NCBI GenBank assembly: GCA_965242575.1
Contig: OZ251461.1
Coordinates: forward strand, 310,001 to 374,000
Origin: JANQOH01 sp965242575
Lineage (GTDB): Bacteria; Pseudomonadota; Alphaproteobacteria; UBA7887
DNA: 64,000 bases
Direction: 5' to 3'
This document shows, one piece after another, positions 41,382-49,900 of the stretch. The notes below the pieces were generated by a model, which saw only the letters and a program-made list of their open reading frames with translations, did no database searches and was not told the DNA's origin. Made by a program: the position numbers and the translations under genes. Every line of letters begins with the position of its first letter. Position 1 is the stretch's first letter.

Positions 41382-42788
41382 ATGACCGCCACGCCGCCGA
41401 CCAAGCCGAGCCGCGTCGACCCGGCGGGACCGCTGCTCGACGAACTCTCGGCGCTGCTGGGGGACCGCCTCTCCACCGCGCCGGCGGTGCGCGAGCACCA
41501 CGGCAAGGACGAGTCGTTCCACCGCCCGGTCAGCCCCGACGCGGTGGCCTTCGTCCGCTCCACCGAGGAGGCGAGCGCGGCGGTCGCCGCCTGCGCGCGC
41601 CACAAGGCGCCGGTCATCCCCTACGGGACGGGGACGTCGCTGGAGGGCCACGTGGCGGCGCTGGAAGGCGGAATCTGCATCGATCTCGGCGGGATGAACG
41701 AGATCCTCGAGGTGAACCGCGACGATCTCGACTGCACGGTGCAGGCGGGGGTGACGCGCCGGCAGTGCAACGCATACCTGCGCGACACCGGGTTGTTCTT
41801 CCCGGTCGATCCGGGGGCCGACGCGTCGCTCGGCGGGATGGCGGCGACGCGCGCCAGCGGGACCACCACGGTGCGCTACGGCGCCATGCGCGAGAACGTG
41901 CTCGGCCTGACCGTGGTCCTCGCCGACGGGCGGGTCGTCCGCACCGGCGGGCGGAGCCGCAAATCGGCGGCCGGCTACGACCTGACGCGCCTGTTCGTCG
42001 GCTCCGAGGGGACGCTCGGCGTCATTACCGAGGTGACGCTGCGGCTTTACGGCATCCCCGAATCGGTGAGCGCGGCGGCCTGCTGCTTCCCCGCCGTCGC
42101 CGATGCGGTGAACGCGACCATCCTCACCGTCCAGTCGGGGGTTCCGGTGGCGCGGATCGAGCTGCTCGACCCGCCGTCGATCGCCGCCGTCAACGCGTTT
42201 TCCGGCCTCGACCGCCCGGTCGCCTATACGCTGTTCTACGAGTTCCACGGCACCGAGGCGTCGGTGCGCGAGCAGGCGGAGACGGCGCAAGCCATCGCCG
42301 AGGAGCATGGCGGCGGGCATTTCGCGTGGACCGCCGACCACGAGGAGCGCAACCGCCTGTGGCGGGCGCGGCACGACGCGCTCTACGCGATGATGGCGGC
42401 GGCGCCGGGGACGAAGGCGATGGCCACCGACGTCTGCGTGCCCATCTCGCGGCTGGCGGAGTGCATCTCCGAGACCGAGGCGGACAACGCGGACGCGCCC
42501 TTCCCGGCGCCGATCGCGGGGCATGTCGGCGACGGCAATTTCCACGTCGCCTACATGATCCGCCCCGGCGACGACGCGCAGGCGGCGGCCGCGGGCGCGC
42601 TCCACGACAGGCTGATCGCGCGGGCGCTGCGCATGGGCGGCACCTGCACCGGCGAGCACGGGATCGGCTACGGCAAGATCGGCTACCTCAACGCCGAATG
42701 CGGCGAGGCGGTGTCGGCCATGCGGGCGATCAAACTGGCGCTCGACCCCGACAACATCATGAACCCCGGCAAGGTGATCCGCGTGTAG
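41382..42788 (+). CDS. FAD-binding oxidase, D-lactate dehydrogenase (cytochrome)/GlcD type
   Basis: 468 aa. PCMH FAD-binding domain with IPYGTGTSLEGHVAALEGGI (~75-95) and DPGADASLGGMAATRASGT; C-terminal cap with GHVGDGNFHVAY and GGTCTGEHGIGYGK. These are the marks of the 2-hydroxy-acid dehydrogenase group including eukaryotic LDHD. It oxidises D-lactate or glycolate-like substrates and reduces cytochrome c or quinone. It stands alone without glcE/glcF, favouring the single-subunit D-LDH type. Divergent from the solute-binding-protein gene. Confidence 0.9.
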   Translation: MTATPPTKPSRVDPAGPLLDELSALLGDRLSTAPAVREHHGKDESFHRPVSPDAVAFVRSTEEASAAVAACARHKAPVIPYGTGTSLEGHVAALEGGICIDLGGMNEILEVNRDDLDCTVQAGVTRRQCNAYLRDTGLFFPVDPGADASLGGMAATRASGTTTVRYGAMRENVLGLTVVLADGRVVRTGGRSRKSAAGYDLTRLFVGSEGTLGVITEVTLRLYGIPESVSAAACCFPAVADAVNATILTVQSGVPVARIELLDPPSIAAVNAFSGLDRPVAYTLFYEFHGTEASVREQAETAQAIAEEHGGGHFAWTADHEERNRLWRARHDALYAMMAAAPGTKAMATDVCVPISRLAECISETEADNADAPFPAPIAGHVGDGNFHVAYMIRPGDDAQAAAAGALHDRLIARALRMGGTCTGEHGIGYGKIGYLNAECGEAVSAMRAIKLALDPDNIMNPGKVIRV

Positions 42789-42792
42789 GACG

Positions 42793-44259
42793 ATGACCGG
42801 GGACGCGCGCGACCTCGCCCTGGTCGACGACCTGAGGCAATTGCCGGCCGAGACGGCGTGGGCGGAATTCAAGGAAAACAACGCCGATCCGAAGACCATC
42901 GGCAAATTGATTTCCGCCATATCGAATTCGGCCCGCCTCGACGACCGGAGGCGCGGTTACGTCCTGTGGGGCGTCCGGAACGGGGATCGCGCCATCGTCG
43001 GGACCCGGTTCGATCCGGGCGCCGCGACCTGCCGGCGCCAACCGCTCGAATTCTGGCTCGCGCGGATGCTGCGGCCCGACGTCGCTTTCTCCTTCCGGAC
43101 GGTCCGGCGGTCGGAGGGCCGGGTGGTCCTGCTGGAGATACCGGCCGCCGCGACGTCTCCGGTCGACTTCGACAAGGCGGCGTATATCCGAATCGGAAGC
43201 GCCACGCCGCGCTTGGCCGACTACCCGGAGCGGCGGAAGGCGCTGTGGAGCAAGCTCGGGCCCCATGCCTGGGAGACGGGAATCGCGCGCGCCTTCGTCG
43301 ATGCGGACGAGGTCATCGACCTTCTGGATTGCCGGAGCTATTTCGCGTTGACCGGCCGGCCGGAGCCGGAGCGCCGCGAAGCCGTCCTGGCGCGCCTTGA
43401 AGACGACCGGTTGATCTCTCGCGACGCGGGAAACAGGTGGAACATCCATAATCTCGGCGCAATCCTGTTCGCCGTCGACCTTGACCGATTCGGGTCCGGG
43501 CTCGCCCGCAAGGCGCTTCGTTTCGTCCGCTACGACGGCGACGACCGCGCCGCCACGGTCATCCACAGGCAGGATTTTCCGCGCGGGTACGCGAGCGGCT
43601 TTCACGAAGTGAACGATTACGTCAACGCTCTGGTCCCCGCCCCCGAACATCTCGCCTCCGGCGTTCGGATCGCCCGGCCGATGTTTCCGCCGGTCGCGGT
43701 TCGCGAACTGGCGGCGAACGCGCTCGTCCACCAGGACATGACCGTCACGGGGGCGGGACCGACCGTCGAATTGTTCGCGAACCGGATGGAGATCGCCAAC
43801 CCCGGCGCTCCGCTGGTCGCGCCCGAGCGTTTCATCGAATCCTCTCCGCGCTCGCGCAACGAAGGGCTGGCGGCGCTGATGCGCCGGATGAGCCTGTGCG
43901 AGGAACTGGGGACGGGGATCGACAAGGCCGTGACGGCCGTCGAGGCGGACCGCCTCCCTCCCCCGGAGTTTCGCGCGGAGGCGGAGTCCACCCGCGCCAT
44001 TCTGTTCGGCCCGCGCCGCTTCGCCGACATGACAGCGCAGGAACGGCTGCGCGCCTGCCGCCAGCACGCGGTGCTGCGTTACCTCGGCGGCGGGCGCCGC
44101 ATGAGGAACGCCGACCTGCGCGAGCGGTTCGGCCTGGACAACCGGAACGCGAACACGGTCCAGATATCGCAGATCATCCGTCAAGCCCTCGATGGCGGGT
44201 CGATCCGCGTGGCCGACCCGCGGCGACCGAGAGCCGGATATCTGCCCGCCGACGTGTGA
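42793..44259 (+). CDS. AlbA_2 domain / HATPase_c_4 putative transcriptional regulator
   Basis: 488 aa. The N-terminal Schlafen-AlbA_2 domain carries ETAWAEFKENNADPKTIGKLISAISNSA and GYVLWGVRNGDRAIVGT (residues ~19-75); the C-terminal half has an ATPase-type region VAVRELAANALVHQDM with EIANPGAPL and EELGTGIDKAV, then a winged-helix tail. Such proteins are often labelled RecG-like helicases, but no helicase motif is present; a nucleic-acid-binding regulator is more likely. Base composition is a little lower in GC than its neighbours. The 3' 43 bp are part of the 212-bp tandem duplication. Confidence 0.8.
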   Translation: MTGDARDLALVDDLRQLPAETAWAEFKENNADPKTIGKLISAISNSARLDDRRRGYVLWGVRNGDRAIVGTRFDPGAATCRRQPLEFWLARMLRPDVAFSFRTVRRSEGRVVLLEIPAAATSPVDFDKAAYIRIGSATPRLADYPERRKALWSKLGPHAWETGIARAFVDADEVIDLLDCRSYFALTGRPEPERREAVLARLEDDRLISRDAGNRWNIHNLGAILFAVDLDRFGSGLARKALRFVRYDGDDRAATVIHRQDFPRGYASGFHEVNDYVNALVPAPEHLASGVRIARPMFPPVAVRELAANALVHQDMTVTGAGPTVELFANRMEIANPGAPLVAPERFIESSPRSRNEGLAALMRRMSLCEELGTGIDKAVTAVEADRLPPPEFRAEAESTRAILFGPRRFADMTAQERLRACRQHAVLRYLGGGRRMRNADLRERFGLDNRNANTVQISQIIRQALDGGSIRVADPRRPRAGYLPADV

Positions 44260-44640
44260 AGCGGGCGCCGGAATGGAATTAGCCGAGATCTAAATTGGCG
44301 GGGCAATTGGACGCTCGGCGAGGGATAGTCGAGATAAAAATTGTTGTAAAATAATAGGGTAAGAACGCATGCGCGATTTATCCGGTTTCTAATCGCGGCG
44401 GCTACCGGACGACGATGCGCGGGGCCGGCCCGCGGCGACCGGGAGCCGGGTATCCGCCCGCCGACATGCGAGACAGGCGCCGGGATGGAATTAGCCGAGA
44501 TCTAAATTTTCCGGGCGATTGGACGGTCGGCGGGGGATAGTCAAGATAAAAATTGCTGCAAAACAATGGGATAAGTGCGCATGCGCGATTTATCCGGTTT
44601 CTAATCGCGGCGGCTACCGGACGACGATGCGCGGGGCCGG
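44217..44640. repeat. Exact-period 212-bp tandem duplication across a convergent gene junction
   Basis: Copy A is 44217-44428 and copy B 44429-44640, with no net indel and scattered substitutions. Each copy contains the last ~43 bp of the AlbA_2 gene, an AT-rich intergenic core (with ATAAAAATTG and a GCATGCGCGATTTATCC block), and the last ~27 bp of mrp including its stop. Only the outer gene ends belong to working genes; 44402-44428 is an orphan mrp tail and 44429-44471 an orphan AlbA_2 tail. Bases 44260-44613 otherwise hold no gene. Confidence 0.92.
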
Positions 44641-45678
44641 CTTGCCGCCGTCGCGGCGCAGGCGGTCGAGCACGCGTCCGGCGATGGCGAGGAAGGCGCG
44701 GGCGTTGGGACTCGCCGGGGCGGACGCCACGACGGGGGCGCCGGCGTCGGACGCCTCGCGAATCTCGCCGTGGAGCGGGACCTCGCCCAGGAACTCCACC
44801 CCCATCCGCGCCGCCGTGGCGCGCGCGCCGCCATGGCCGAAGATGTGCGCCTCGTGGCCGCATTCCGGGCAGACGTAGACGCTCATGTTCTCGACGATCC
44901 CGAGCACCGGCACGTCGACGCGGCGGAACATGTTGAGCCCCTTGCGCGCGTCGAGCAGCGCCAGGTCCTGCGGCGTCGACACGATGACCGCGCCGGCCAG
45001 CCGCGCCTGCTGCGCCATGGTGAGCTGCGCGTCGCCGGTACCGGGCGGCATGTCGACCACCAGCACGTCGAGTTCCCCCCAGGCGACGTCGTCGAGCATC
45101 TGCCGGAGGGCGCTCTGGACCATGGGGCCGCGCCAGATCGCCGGGGTCTCCTCGTCGATGAGGAAGCCCATCGACATGCAGGGGACGCCGTGGCTCCGAA
45201 TCGGCTGGATGACCTTGCCGTCGGTCGATTCCGGCTTGCCCCCGGCGCCGAGCAGGCGGGGCTGGGAAGGGCCGTAGACGTCGGCGTCGAGCAGGCCCGC
45301 GCGCCGGCCCAACGCCGCCAGGCCGAGGGCGAGGTTGGCGGCGACGGTCGATTTGCCCACCCCGCCCTTGCCGCTGGCGACGGCGACGACGGACCCGACC
45401 GCCGCGACCCCCGCGCCCGGCGGGCGGGCGGGCTGCGCCGATTCCCGCCCCGGCCGGGCCTCGGCCGTGAGCACGGCGGAGGCGGAGGTCACCCCCGGCA
45501 GCGCCCGGACCGCGTCCTCGCAGGCGCGGCGGACGGGCTCCATCGCCGCGCGCTCGCCAGGATCGATCTCGATGGCGAAGCCGACATTGCCGCCGCGGAC
45601 GGAGATCCCCGAAATCGCGGCGCGCGGGGCGGCGGCGGCCAGCGCGCCGCGGACCTGCGCCTCGGTGACGCGCGCCAT
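44614..45678 (-). CDS. mrp: Mrp/ApbC Fe-S cluster carrier ATPase
   Basis: 354 aa. N-terminal FeS_assembly_P (MIP18-like) domain (1-75) and a ParA-like ATPase with deviant Walker A SGKGGVGKST (102-111), MPPGTGDAQLT, and the cluster-binding CPEC pair (VYVCPECGHEAHIFG). It delivers [4Fe-4S] clusters to apo-proteins. It is divergent from hflK, and its 3' tail has been copied by the 212-bp duplication. Full length and intact. Confidence 0.95.
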   Translation of the reverse strand: MARVTEAQVRGALAAAAPRAAISGISVRGGNVGFAIEIDPGERAAMEPVRRACEDAVRALPGVTSASAVLTAEARPGRESAQPARPPGAGVAAVGSVVAVASGKGGVGKSTVAANLALGLAALGRRAGLLDADVYGPSQPRLLGAGGKPESTDGKVIQPIRSHGVPCMSMGFLIDEETPAIWRGPMVQSALRQMLDDVAWGELDVLVVDMPPGTGDAQLTMAQQARLAGAVIVSTPQDLALLDARKGLNMFRRVDVPVLGIVENMSVYVCPECGHEAHIFGHGGARATAARMGVEFLGEVPLHGEIREASDAGAPVVASAPASPNARAFLAIAGRVLDRLRRDGGKPAPRIVVR

Positions 45679-45680
45679 GC

Positions 45681-45710
45681 TTGAACTACCCCGCCCCGCC
45701 GCCCTATGCT
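45681..45710 (+). promoter_or_regulatory. Predicted promoter of hflKC
   Basis: TTGAAC (45681-45686) and TATGCT (45705-45710) with an 18-bp spacer. If used, transcription begins near 45717, which excludes the upstream TTG at 45681 as the hflK start. Confidence 0.5.
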
Positions 45711-45761
45711 GCGTCCGCGCCAGCCTACAACGGCGGCGGCGGCGGCGAAAGGATGCGGTTC

Positions 45762-46901
45762 ATGCCTTGGAGCAATCAGGCCGGCGGCGGCAACGGCGGA
45801 GGCGGGCCGTGGGGGCCGCGCCGCGACGGCGGCGGCGGCGGAAGCGGCGGCGGCGGCGGAGGCGGCGCCCCGTGGGGGGGCGGCGGCGGACCGCAGGGGC
45901 CGGACCTCGCGGAGATCCTCCGCCGCGGCCAGGACCGGGTGCGCAACATGCTGCCCGGCGGCTTCGGCGGCGCGGGCGTCGTCCTCGCCGGGGTGGTCCT
46001 GCTGTTCCTGTGGGGCGCGAGCGGCGTCTATACGATCGCGCCGGAGGAGCAGGGCCTGGTGCTGCGGTTCGGCGAGCACCACCGCAACACCGCGCCGGGG
46101 CTGCACTGGCACATGCCCTTCCCCGTCGAAAGGGTCGTCAAGGTCCCGGTGCTGACGGTGCGCCGCGTGCAGATCGGCGACCACGACGGGCGGACCTTCG
46201 AGGAGGAGAGCCTGATGCTCACGGGCGATGAGAACATCATCGACGTGAGTTTCATCGTCCAGTGGCAGGTCAAGGACGCCGCGCGCTTCGTGTTCAACGT
46301 CCGCAACCCCGCCGAGACGGTCAAGGCGGCGGCGGAAAGCGCCATGCGCGAGGTGATCGGCAATTCGCAGATCGCGTCGGCGCTGGCCGAGGGGCGCCAG
46401 ACGGTCGCGTCCGACGCGCGCGACCTGCTCCAGTCCATCCTCGACGAATACGAATCGGGCATCGCGGTCACCGAACTGCTGCTCCAGCGCGCCGACCCGC
46501 CGGCCGCGGTGATCGAGGCCTACCGCGACGTCCAGCGCGCCCGCGCCGACCTCGAGCGGGCGATCAACGAGGCGCAAGCCTACCGCAACAGCGTCGTCCC
46601 GCAGGCGAACGGCCAGGCCGCCCAGCTGCGCAACGAGGCGCAAGCCTACAAGGAGCAGGTGGTGGCGCGCGCCGACGGCGCCGCGAGCCGCTTCGTCGCG
46701 GTCCACGACCAATACCGCCAGGCGCCGCGGGTCACGCGCGAGCGCATCTACCTGGAGACCGTCGAATCGGTCCTGAGCGGCACCGACAAGGTCCTGATCG
46801 ACGGCTCCGCCGAGGGCGCGGGCGGCGTCGTCCCCTACCTGCCGCTGCCGGAGGTGCAGCGGCGGGCGGCGGCCGCGCGCGGCGAGGGAGGCGCGCCATG
46901 A
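45762..46901 (+). CDS. hflK: FtsH protease regulator HflK
   Basis: 379 aa. Start chosen at ATG 45762 (MPWSNQAGGG, the family N-terminus) with AAGGA 8 nt upstream. A Gly-rich cytoplasmic head (~1-55), one membrane helix (GVVLAGVVLLFLWGASGVY), then the SPFH/band-7 domain (IAPEEQGLVLRFGEHH ... GLHWHMPFP). With HflC it forms a cage around FtsH and modulates membrane-protein degradation. Overlaps hflC by ATGA. Confidence 0.94.
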   Translation: MPWSNQAGGGNGGGGPWGPRRDGGGGGSGGGGGGGAPWGGGGGPQGPDLAEILRRGQDRVRNMLPGGFGGAGVVLAGVVLLFLWGASGVYTIAPEEQGLVLRFGEHHRNTAPGLHWHMPFPVERVVKVPVLTVRRVQIGDHDGRTFEEESLMLTGDENIIDVSFIVQWQVKDAARFVFNVRNPAETVKAAAESAMREVIGNSQIASALAEGRQTVASDARDLLQSILDEYESGIAVTELLLQRADPPAAVIEAYRDVQRARADLERAINEAQAYRNSVVPQANGQAAQLRNEAQAYKEQVVARADGAASRFVAVHDQYRQAPRVTRERIYLETVESVLSGTDKVLIDGSAEGAGGVVPYLPLPEVQRRAAAARGEGGAP

Positions 46902-47785
46902 GCGGGTTCGTGAAACTGTTCGCGCTGGTCGTGGCGGTCGTCGCCGTCGTCGGCCTGTGGCTGGCGCTGTTCACCGTGGAGCAGCGCGAGCAGGCGCTCG
47001 TCCTCCAGTTCGGAGAGTTCAAACGGCAGGTCTCCGCGCCGGGGCTCTACGCCAAAATCCCGTTCGTGCAGGAGGTGCGCGTCTTCGACCGCCGCCTGCT
47101 CGATTTCGACGCTCCGGCGGAGGAGGTGATCGCCGCCGACCAGAAGCGCCTCGTGGTCGACGCGTTCGCCCGCTACAGCATCACCGACCCGCTGCTCTAC
47201 TACCAGACGGTCGGCGACGAGCGGATCCTGCGCCCGCGCCTCGCGGCGGTCATCAACTCGAACATCCGGCGGGTGCTGGGCCAGGTGCCGCTGCAATCGG
47301 CGATTTCTGCGGACCGCGGCGCGCTGATGGGGCAGATCACCGACAACACGCGGGCGGAGGCGGAGGCGTTCGGGATCCAGGTCAGGGACGTGCGGATCAA
47401 GCGCGCCGACCTGCCGACCGCGAACTCGGAGGCGATCTTCCGCCGGATGCAGACCGAGCGCGAACAGGAGGCCGCCGAACTGCGCGCCAAGGGCAACCAG
47501 GAATCGCTCACCATCCGCGCCGAGGCGGATCGCGAGCGGGTGGTGATCCTCGCCGAGGCCGAGCGCGACTCGCAGATCCTGCGCGGCGAGGGCGAGGCGG
47601 AATCGAACCGCATTTTCGCCGAGGCGTTCGGCCGCGACCCGGACTTCTTCGCCTTCTACCGCTCGATGCAGGCCTACCAGGAGGCGCTCGGCGGCGACGG
47701 CTCCACCACCATGGTGCTCTCGCCCGACAGCGACTTCTTCCGCTACTTCGGCGACATAGGGGGCAGGTCCGGCGGCGCGCCCTGA
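46898..47785 (+). CDS. hflC: FtsH protease regulator HflC
   Basis: 295 aa. One N-terminal membrane helix (FVKLFALVVAVVAVVGLWLALF), the SPFH domain (QREQALVLQFGEFKRQVSAPGLYAKIPF), and a long charged helix (RRMQTEREQEAAELRAKG). The C-terminal TTMVLSPDSDFFRYF is typical. The start overlaps the hflK stop. Confidence 0.95.
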   Translation: MSGFVKLFALVVAVVAVVGLWLALFTVEQREQALVLQFGEFKRQVSAPGLYAKIPFVQEVRVFDRRLLDFDAPAEEVIAADQKRLVVDAFARYSITDPLLYYQTVGDERILRPRLAAVINSNIRRVLGQVPLQSAISADRGALMGQITDNTRAEAEAFGIQVRDVRIKRADLPTANSEAIFRRMQTEREQEAAELRAKGNQESLTIRAEADRERVVILAEAERDSQILRGEGEAESNRIFAEAFGRDPDFFAFYRSMQAYQEALGGDGSTTMVLSPDSDFFRYFGDIGGRSGGAP

Positions 47786-47800
47786 CCCGCGCCGGGCGCG

Positions 47801-47986
47801 ATGCGCGACCTGGCGACGGCGCTGGCGCTTATGCTCGTGTTCGAAGGGGCGTTGCTGGCGCTGTTCTCCGACCGCATGGCGCGCGCGGCGGAGCTCCTGA
47901 AGGCGGCTCCGCCGGCCGCGCTGCGCGCCGCCGGCCTCGGCCTGGCGCTGGCCGGCCTGGTTCTCGCGCGGCTGGTCCGCGGTTGA
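47801..47986 (+). CDS. DUF2065 (YjeT-like) small membrane protein
   Basis: 61 aa with two hydrophobic helices separated by ARAAELLKAAPPAALRAAG. DUF2065 proteins almost always follow hflC, as here (15 bp gap). Function unknown; likely linked to HflKC/FtsH or envelope homeostasis by conserved neighbourhood. Confidence 0.85.
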   Translation: MRDLATALALMLVFEGALLALFSDRMARAAELLKAAPPAALRAAGLGLALAGLVLARLVRG

Positions 47987-47996
47987 GCGGCGCGGG

Positions 47997-48025
47997 TTGA
48001 ATCGGCGGGGCGCGCTCCCTACCTT
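47997..48025 (+). promoter_or_regulatory. Possible heat-shock-type promoter of degP
   Basis: TTGAAT (47997-48002), 17-bp spacer, TACCTT preceded by CCC (48017-48025). The CCC-TA...T form with a TTGAA -35 resembles alphaproteobacterial sigma-32 sites, fitting a stress-induced protease, but the -10 match is weak. Confidence 0.35.
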
Positions 48026-48061
48026 GCGGGGCGCGCGTCCCGCGACAAGGGGAAACGGTCC

Positions 48062-49534
48062 ATGACTCCACAGCCGCATTCGGCCCTCCGGCGCGCGGCG
48101 CTCGCCGCCGCGCTCGTCCTCGCCCTGCCCGCCGCCGCCGCGCGGGCCCAGGCCGGGCCGCCCGATTTCGCCGATCTCGCGGAGCGCCTGGTGCCGTCGG
48201 TGGTCAGCATCTCGACGAGCCAGGAGGTCCAGGCGGGCGGCGCGCCGCGAACGCCGCCGGGTTCGCCGTTCGAGGAGTTCTTCCGCGAGTATTTCGAGCG
48301 CCGGGGCGAACAGCCGCCGCAGCGCAACCGCCCGATGCCGCGCGCGAACTCGCTCGGTTCGGGCTTCGTGGTGGACGCCGACGGCTTCATCGTCACCAAC
48401 AACCACGTGATCGCCGACGCGTCCGAGATCACGGTGACGTTCGCGGACGGCGAATCGCTCCCGGCGACGCTGGTGGGGCGCGACCCGAAGACCGACATCG
48501 CAGTGCTCAAGGTGGACCCGCCGGAGCCGCTCGCGGCGGCCGCCTGGGGCGACTCCGACACCGCCCGCGTCGGCAATTGGACCATCGCCATCGGCAACCC
48601 GTTCGGCCTCGGCAACACGGTCACGGCGGGCATCGTCTCGGCGCGCGCGCGAGACATCAACGCCGGCCCGTTCGACGACTTCATCCAGACCGACGCGTCG
48701 ATCAACCGGGGCAATTCGGGCGGCCCGCTCTTCGACATGGACGGCGCCGTCATCGGCGTCAACACGGCGATCTATTCGCCTTCGGGCGGCAGCGTCGGCA
48801 TCGGCTTCTCGGTTCCGTCGAACCTGGCGCGCAACGTCGTCCTGCAACTGCGCGAGTTCGGCGAGACGCGGCGCGGCTGGCTCGGCGTGCGCATCCAGAC
48901 CGTGACCGACGACCTGGCCGAGAGCCTGGGGCTGGACTCCTCCTCCGGCGCCCTGGTCGCCAGCGTGTCGGAGGGCAGTCCGGCGGCGGATGCGGGGGTC
49001 GAGGTGGGCGACGTGATCCTCACCTTCGACGGCAAGGCGGTGGAGACCATGCGCCGCCTGCCGCGGATCGTCGCCGAGACGGAGATCGGGCGCGAGGTCG
49101 AGGTGGCGCTGTGGCGCGACGGCGAGCGGGTGCTGGTCGGCGTGACGGTGGGCCGCCTGGAGGAAGGCGAGCTGCGCGTCGCCGCGGCGCCTGCGGCGCC
49201 GGAGGAACAGGAGCCGGAGCAGACCGTGCGCGAAGTGCCGGAGCTCGGCCTGACCCTCTCCGCCCTGACCGACGACGTGCGCGCCGAGTTCGAGATCGGC
49301 GACGAGAAGAACGGCGTGATGGTGATCGACGTCGATTCCGCCTCCGCCGCCGCCGAAAAGGGCCTGCAACCGGGCGATATCATCGTCGAGGTCGGGCAGG
49401 AGGAGGTGGACTCCCCCGCCGAGGTGGCCTCGCGGATCGCCGCGCATCTGGGCGAGGAGAAGAACACGGTGCTGCTGCTGCTCGACCGCCAGGGCGATTT
49501 GCAGTTCGTCGCCGTCCGCATCCTCGCGGGGTAG
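48062..49534 (+). CDS. degP: Do-like periplasmic serine protease (DegP/HtrA)
   Basis: 490 aa. Signal peptide ending AAAARAQ (~30); trypsin-like triad His115 (TNNHVIADA), Asp145 (KTDIAVLKV), Ser219 (NRGNSGGPLFD); two PDZ domains (about 270-365 and 395-490; GWLGVRIQTV, VMVIDVDSASAAAEKGLQPGD). It degrades or refolds damaged periplasmic proteins. It forms part of the conserved hflK-hflC-DUF2065-degP cluster of alphaproteobacteria. Confidence 0.96.
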   Translation: MTPQPHSALRRAALAAALVLALPAAAARAQAGPPDFADLAERLVPSVVSISTSQEVQAGGAPRTPPGSPFEEFFREYFERRGEQPPQRNRPMPRANSLGSGFVVDADGFIVTNNHVIADASEITVTFADGESLPATLVGRDPKTDIAVLKVDPPEPLAAAAWGDSDTARVGNWTIAIGNPFGLGNTVTAGIVSARARDINAGPFDDFIQTDASINRGNSGGPLFDMDGAVIGVNTAIYSPSGGSVGIGFSVPSNLARNVVLQLREFGETRRGWLGVRIQTVTDDLAESLGLDSSSGALVASVSEGSPAADAGVEVGDVILTFDGKAVETMRRLPRIVAETEIGREVEVALWRDGERVLVGVTVGRLEEGELRVAAAPAAPEEQEPEQTVREVPELGLTLSALTDDVRAEFEIGDEKNGVMVIDVDSASAAAEKGLQPGDIIVEVGQEEVDSPAEVASRIAAHLGEEKNTVLLLLDRQGDLQFVAVRILAG

Positions 49535-49602
49535 GCGGCTCGGGCCGCGGGAGCGGCGGGCGCAGTTGTCTCCCGCTGTCATGAAAAAGCGGTAACGGGA
49601 GG

Positions 49603-49884
49603 GTGATCCGAAGTTTCGCGGACAAACGCGCGGTGGCGATACTCCACGGCGAGGACGCGCGCGATCTGCCTTCGGATATACAGGACCGGACGCGAAAGAG
49701 GCTGCTGGCGATCCACGCCGCCCGCAGCCTCGACGATCTGCGCGCCCCGCCCGGCAACCGCCTTCAAGCCCTGCGGGGGGATCGAAAAGGGCAATACAGT
49801 GTGCGCATCAATCGGCAATGGCGAGTCTGTTTCTTCTGGATCGACGGACACGCGCACGAAGTTCGGATCGTCGATTACCACTGA
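49603..49884 (+). CDS. higB: HigB/RelE-type mRNA interferase toxin
   Basis: 93 aa from GTG (preceded by GGGAGG). Matches the HigB plasmid-maintenance killer family: MIRSFADKRAVAILHGED, RKRLLAIHAARSLDDLRAPPGNRL, YSVRINRQWRVCFFWIDG and a final EVRIVDYH. These conserved Arg and His residues form the ribosome-dependent RNase site. The antitoxin-fusion gene starts 16 bp downstream, in the reversed toxin-first order normal for higBA. Confidence 0.92.
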   Translation: MIRSFADKRAVAILHGEDARDLPSDIQDRTRKRLLAIHAARSLDDLRAPPGNRLQALRGDRKGQYSVRINRQWRVCFFWIDGHAHEVRIVDYH

Positions 49885-49900
49885 CGACAGAGGGGCGGCG

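Noticed and set aside
44402..44863. Second frame ending in APRIVVR as a separate gene
   Set aside because: It is the orphan mrp tail from copy A of the 212-bp duplication joined to unrelated sequence.
45681..45761. hflK start at TTG 45681
   Set aside because: The TTG is part of the predicted -35 and the MPWSNQ start at 45762 matches the family and has an RBS.
45874..45880. G7 run inside hflK as another phase-variation tract
   Set aside because: Only seven bases, within an ordinary Gly-rich region of a housekeeping gene.
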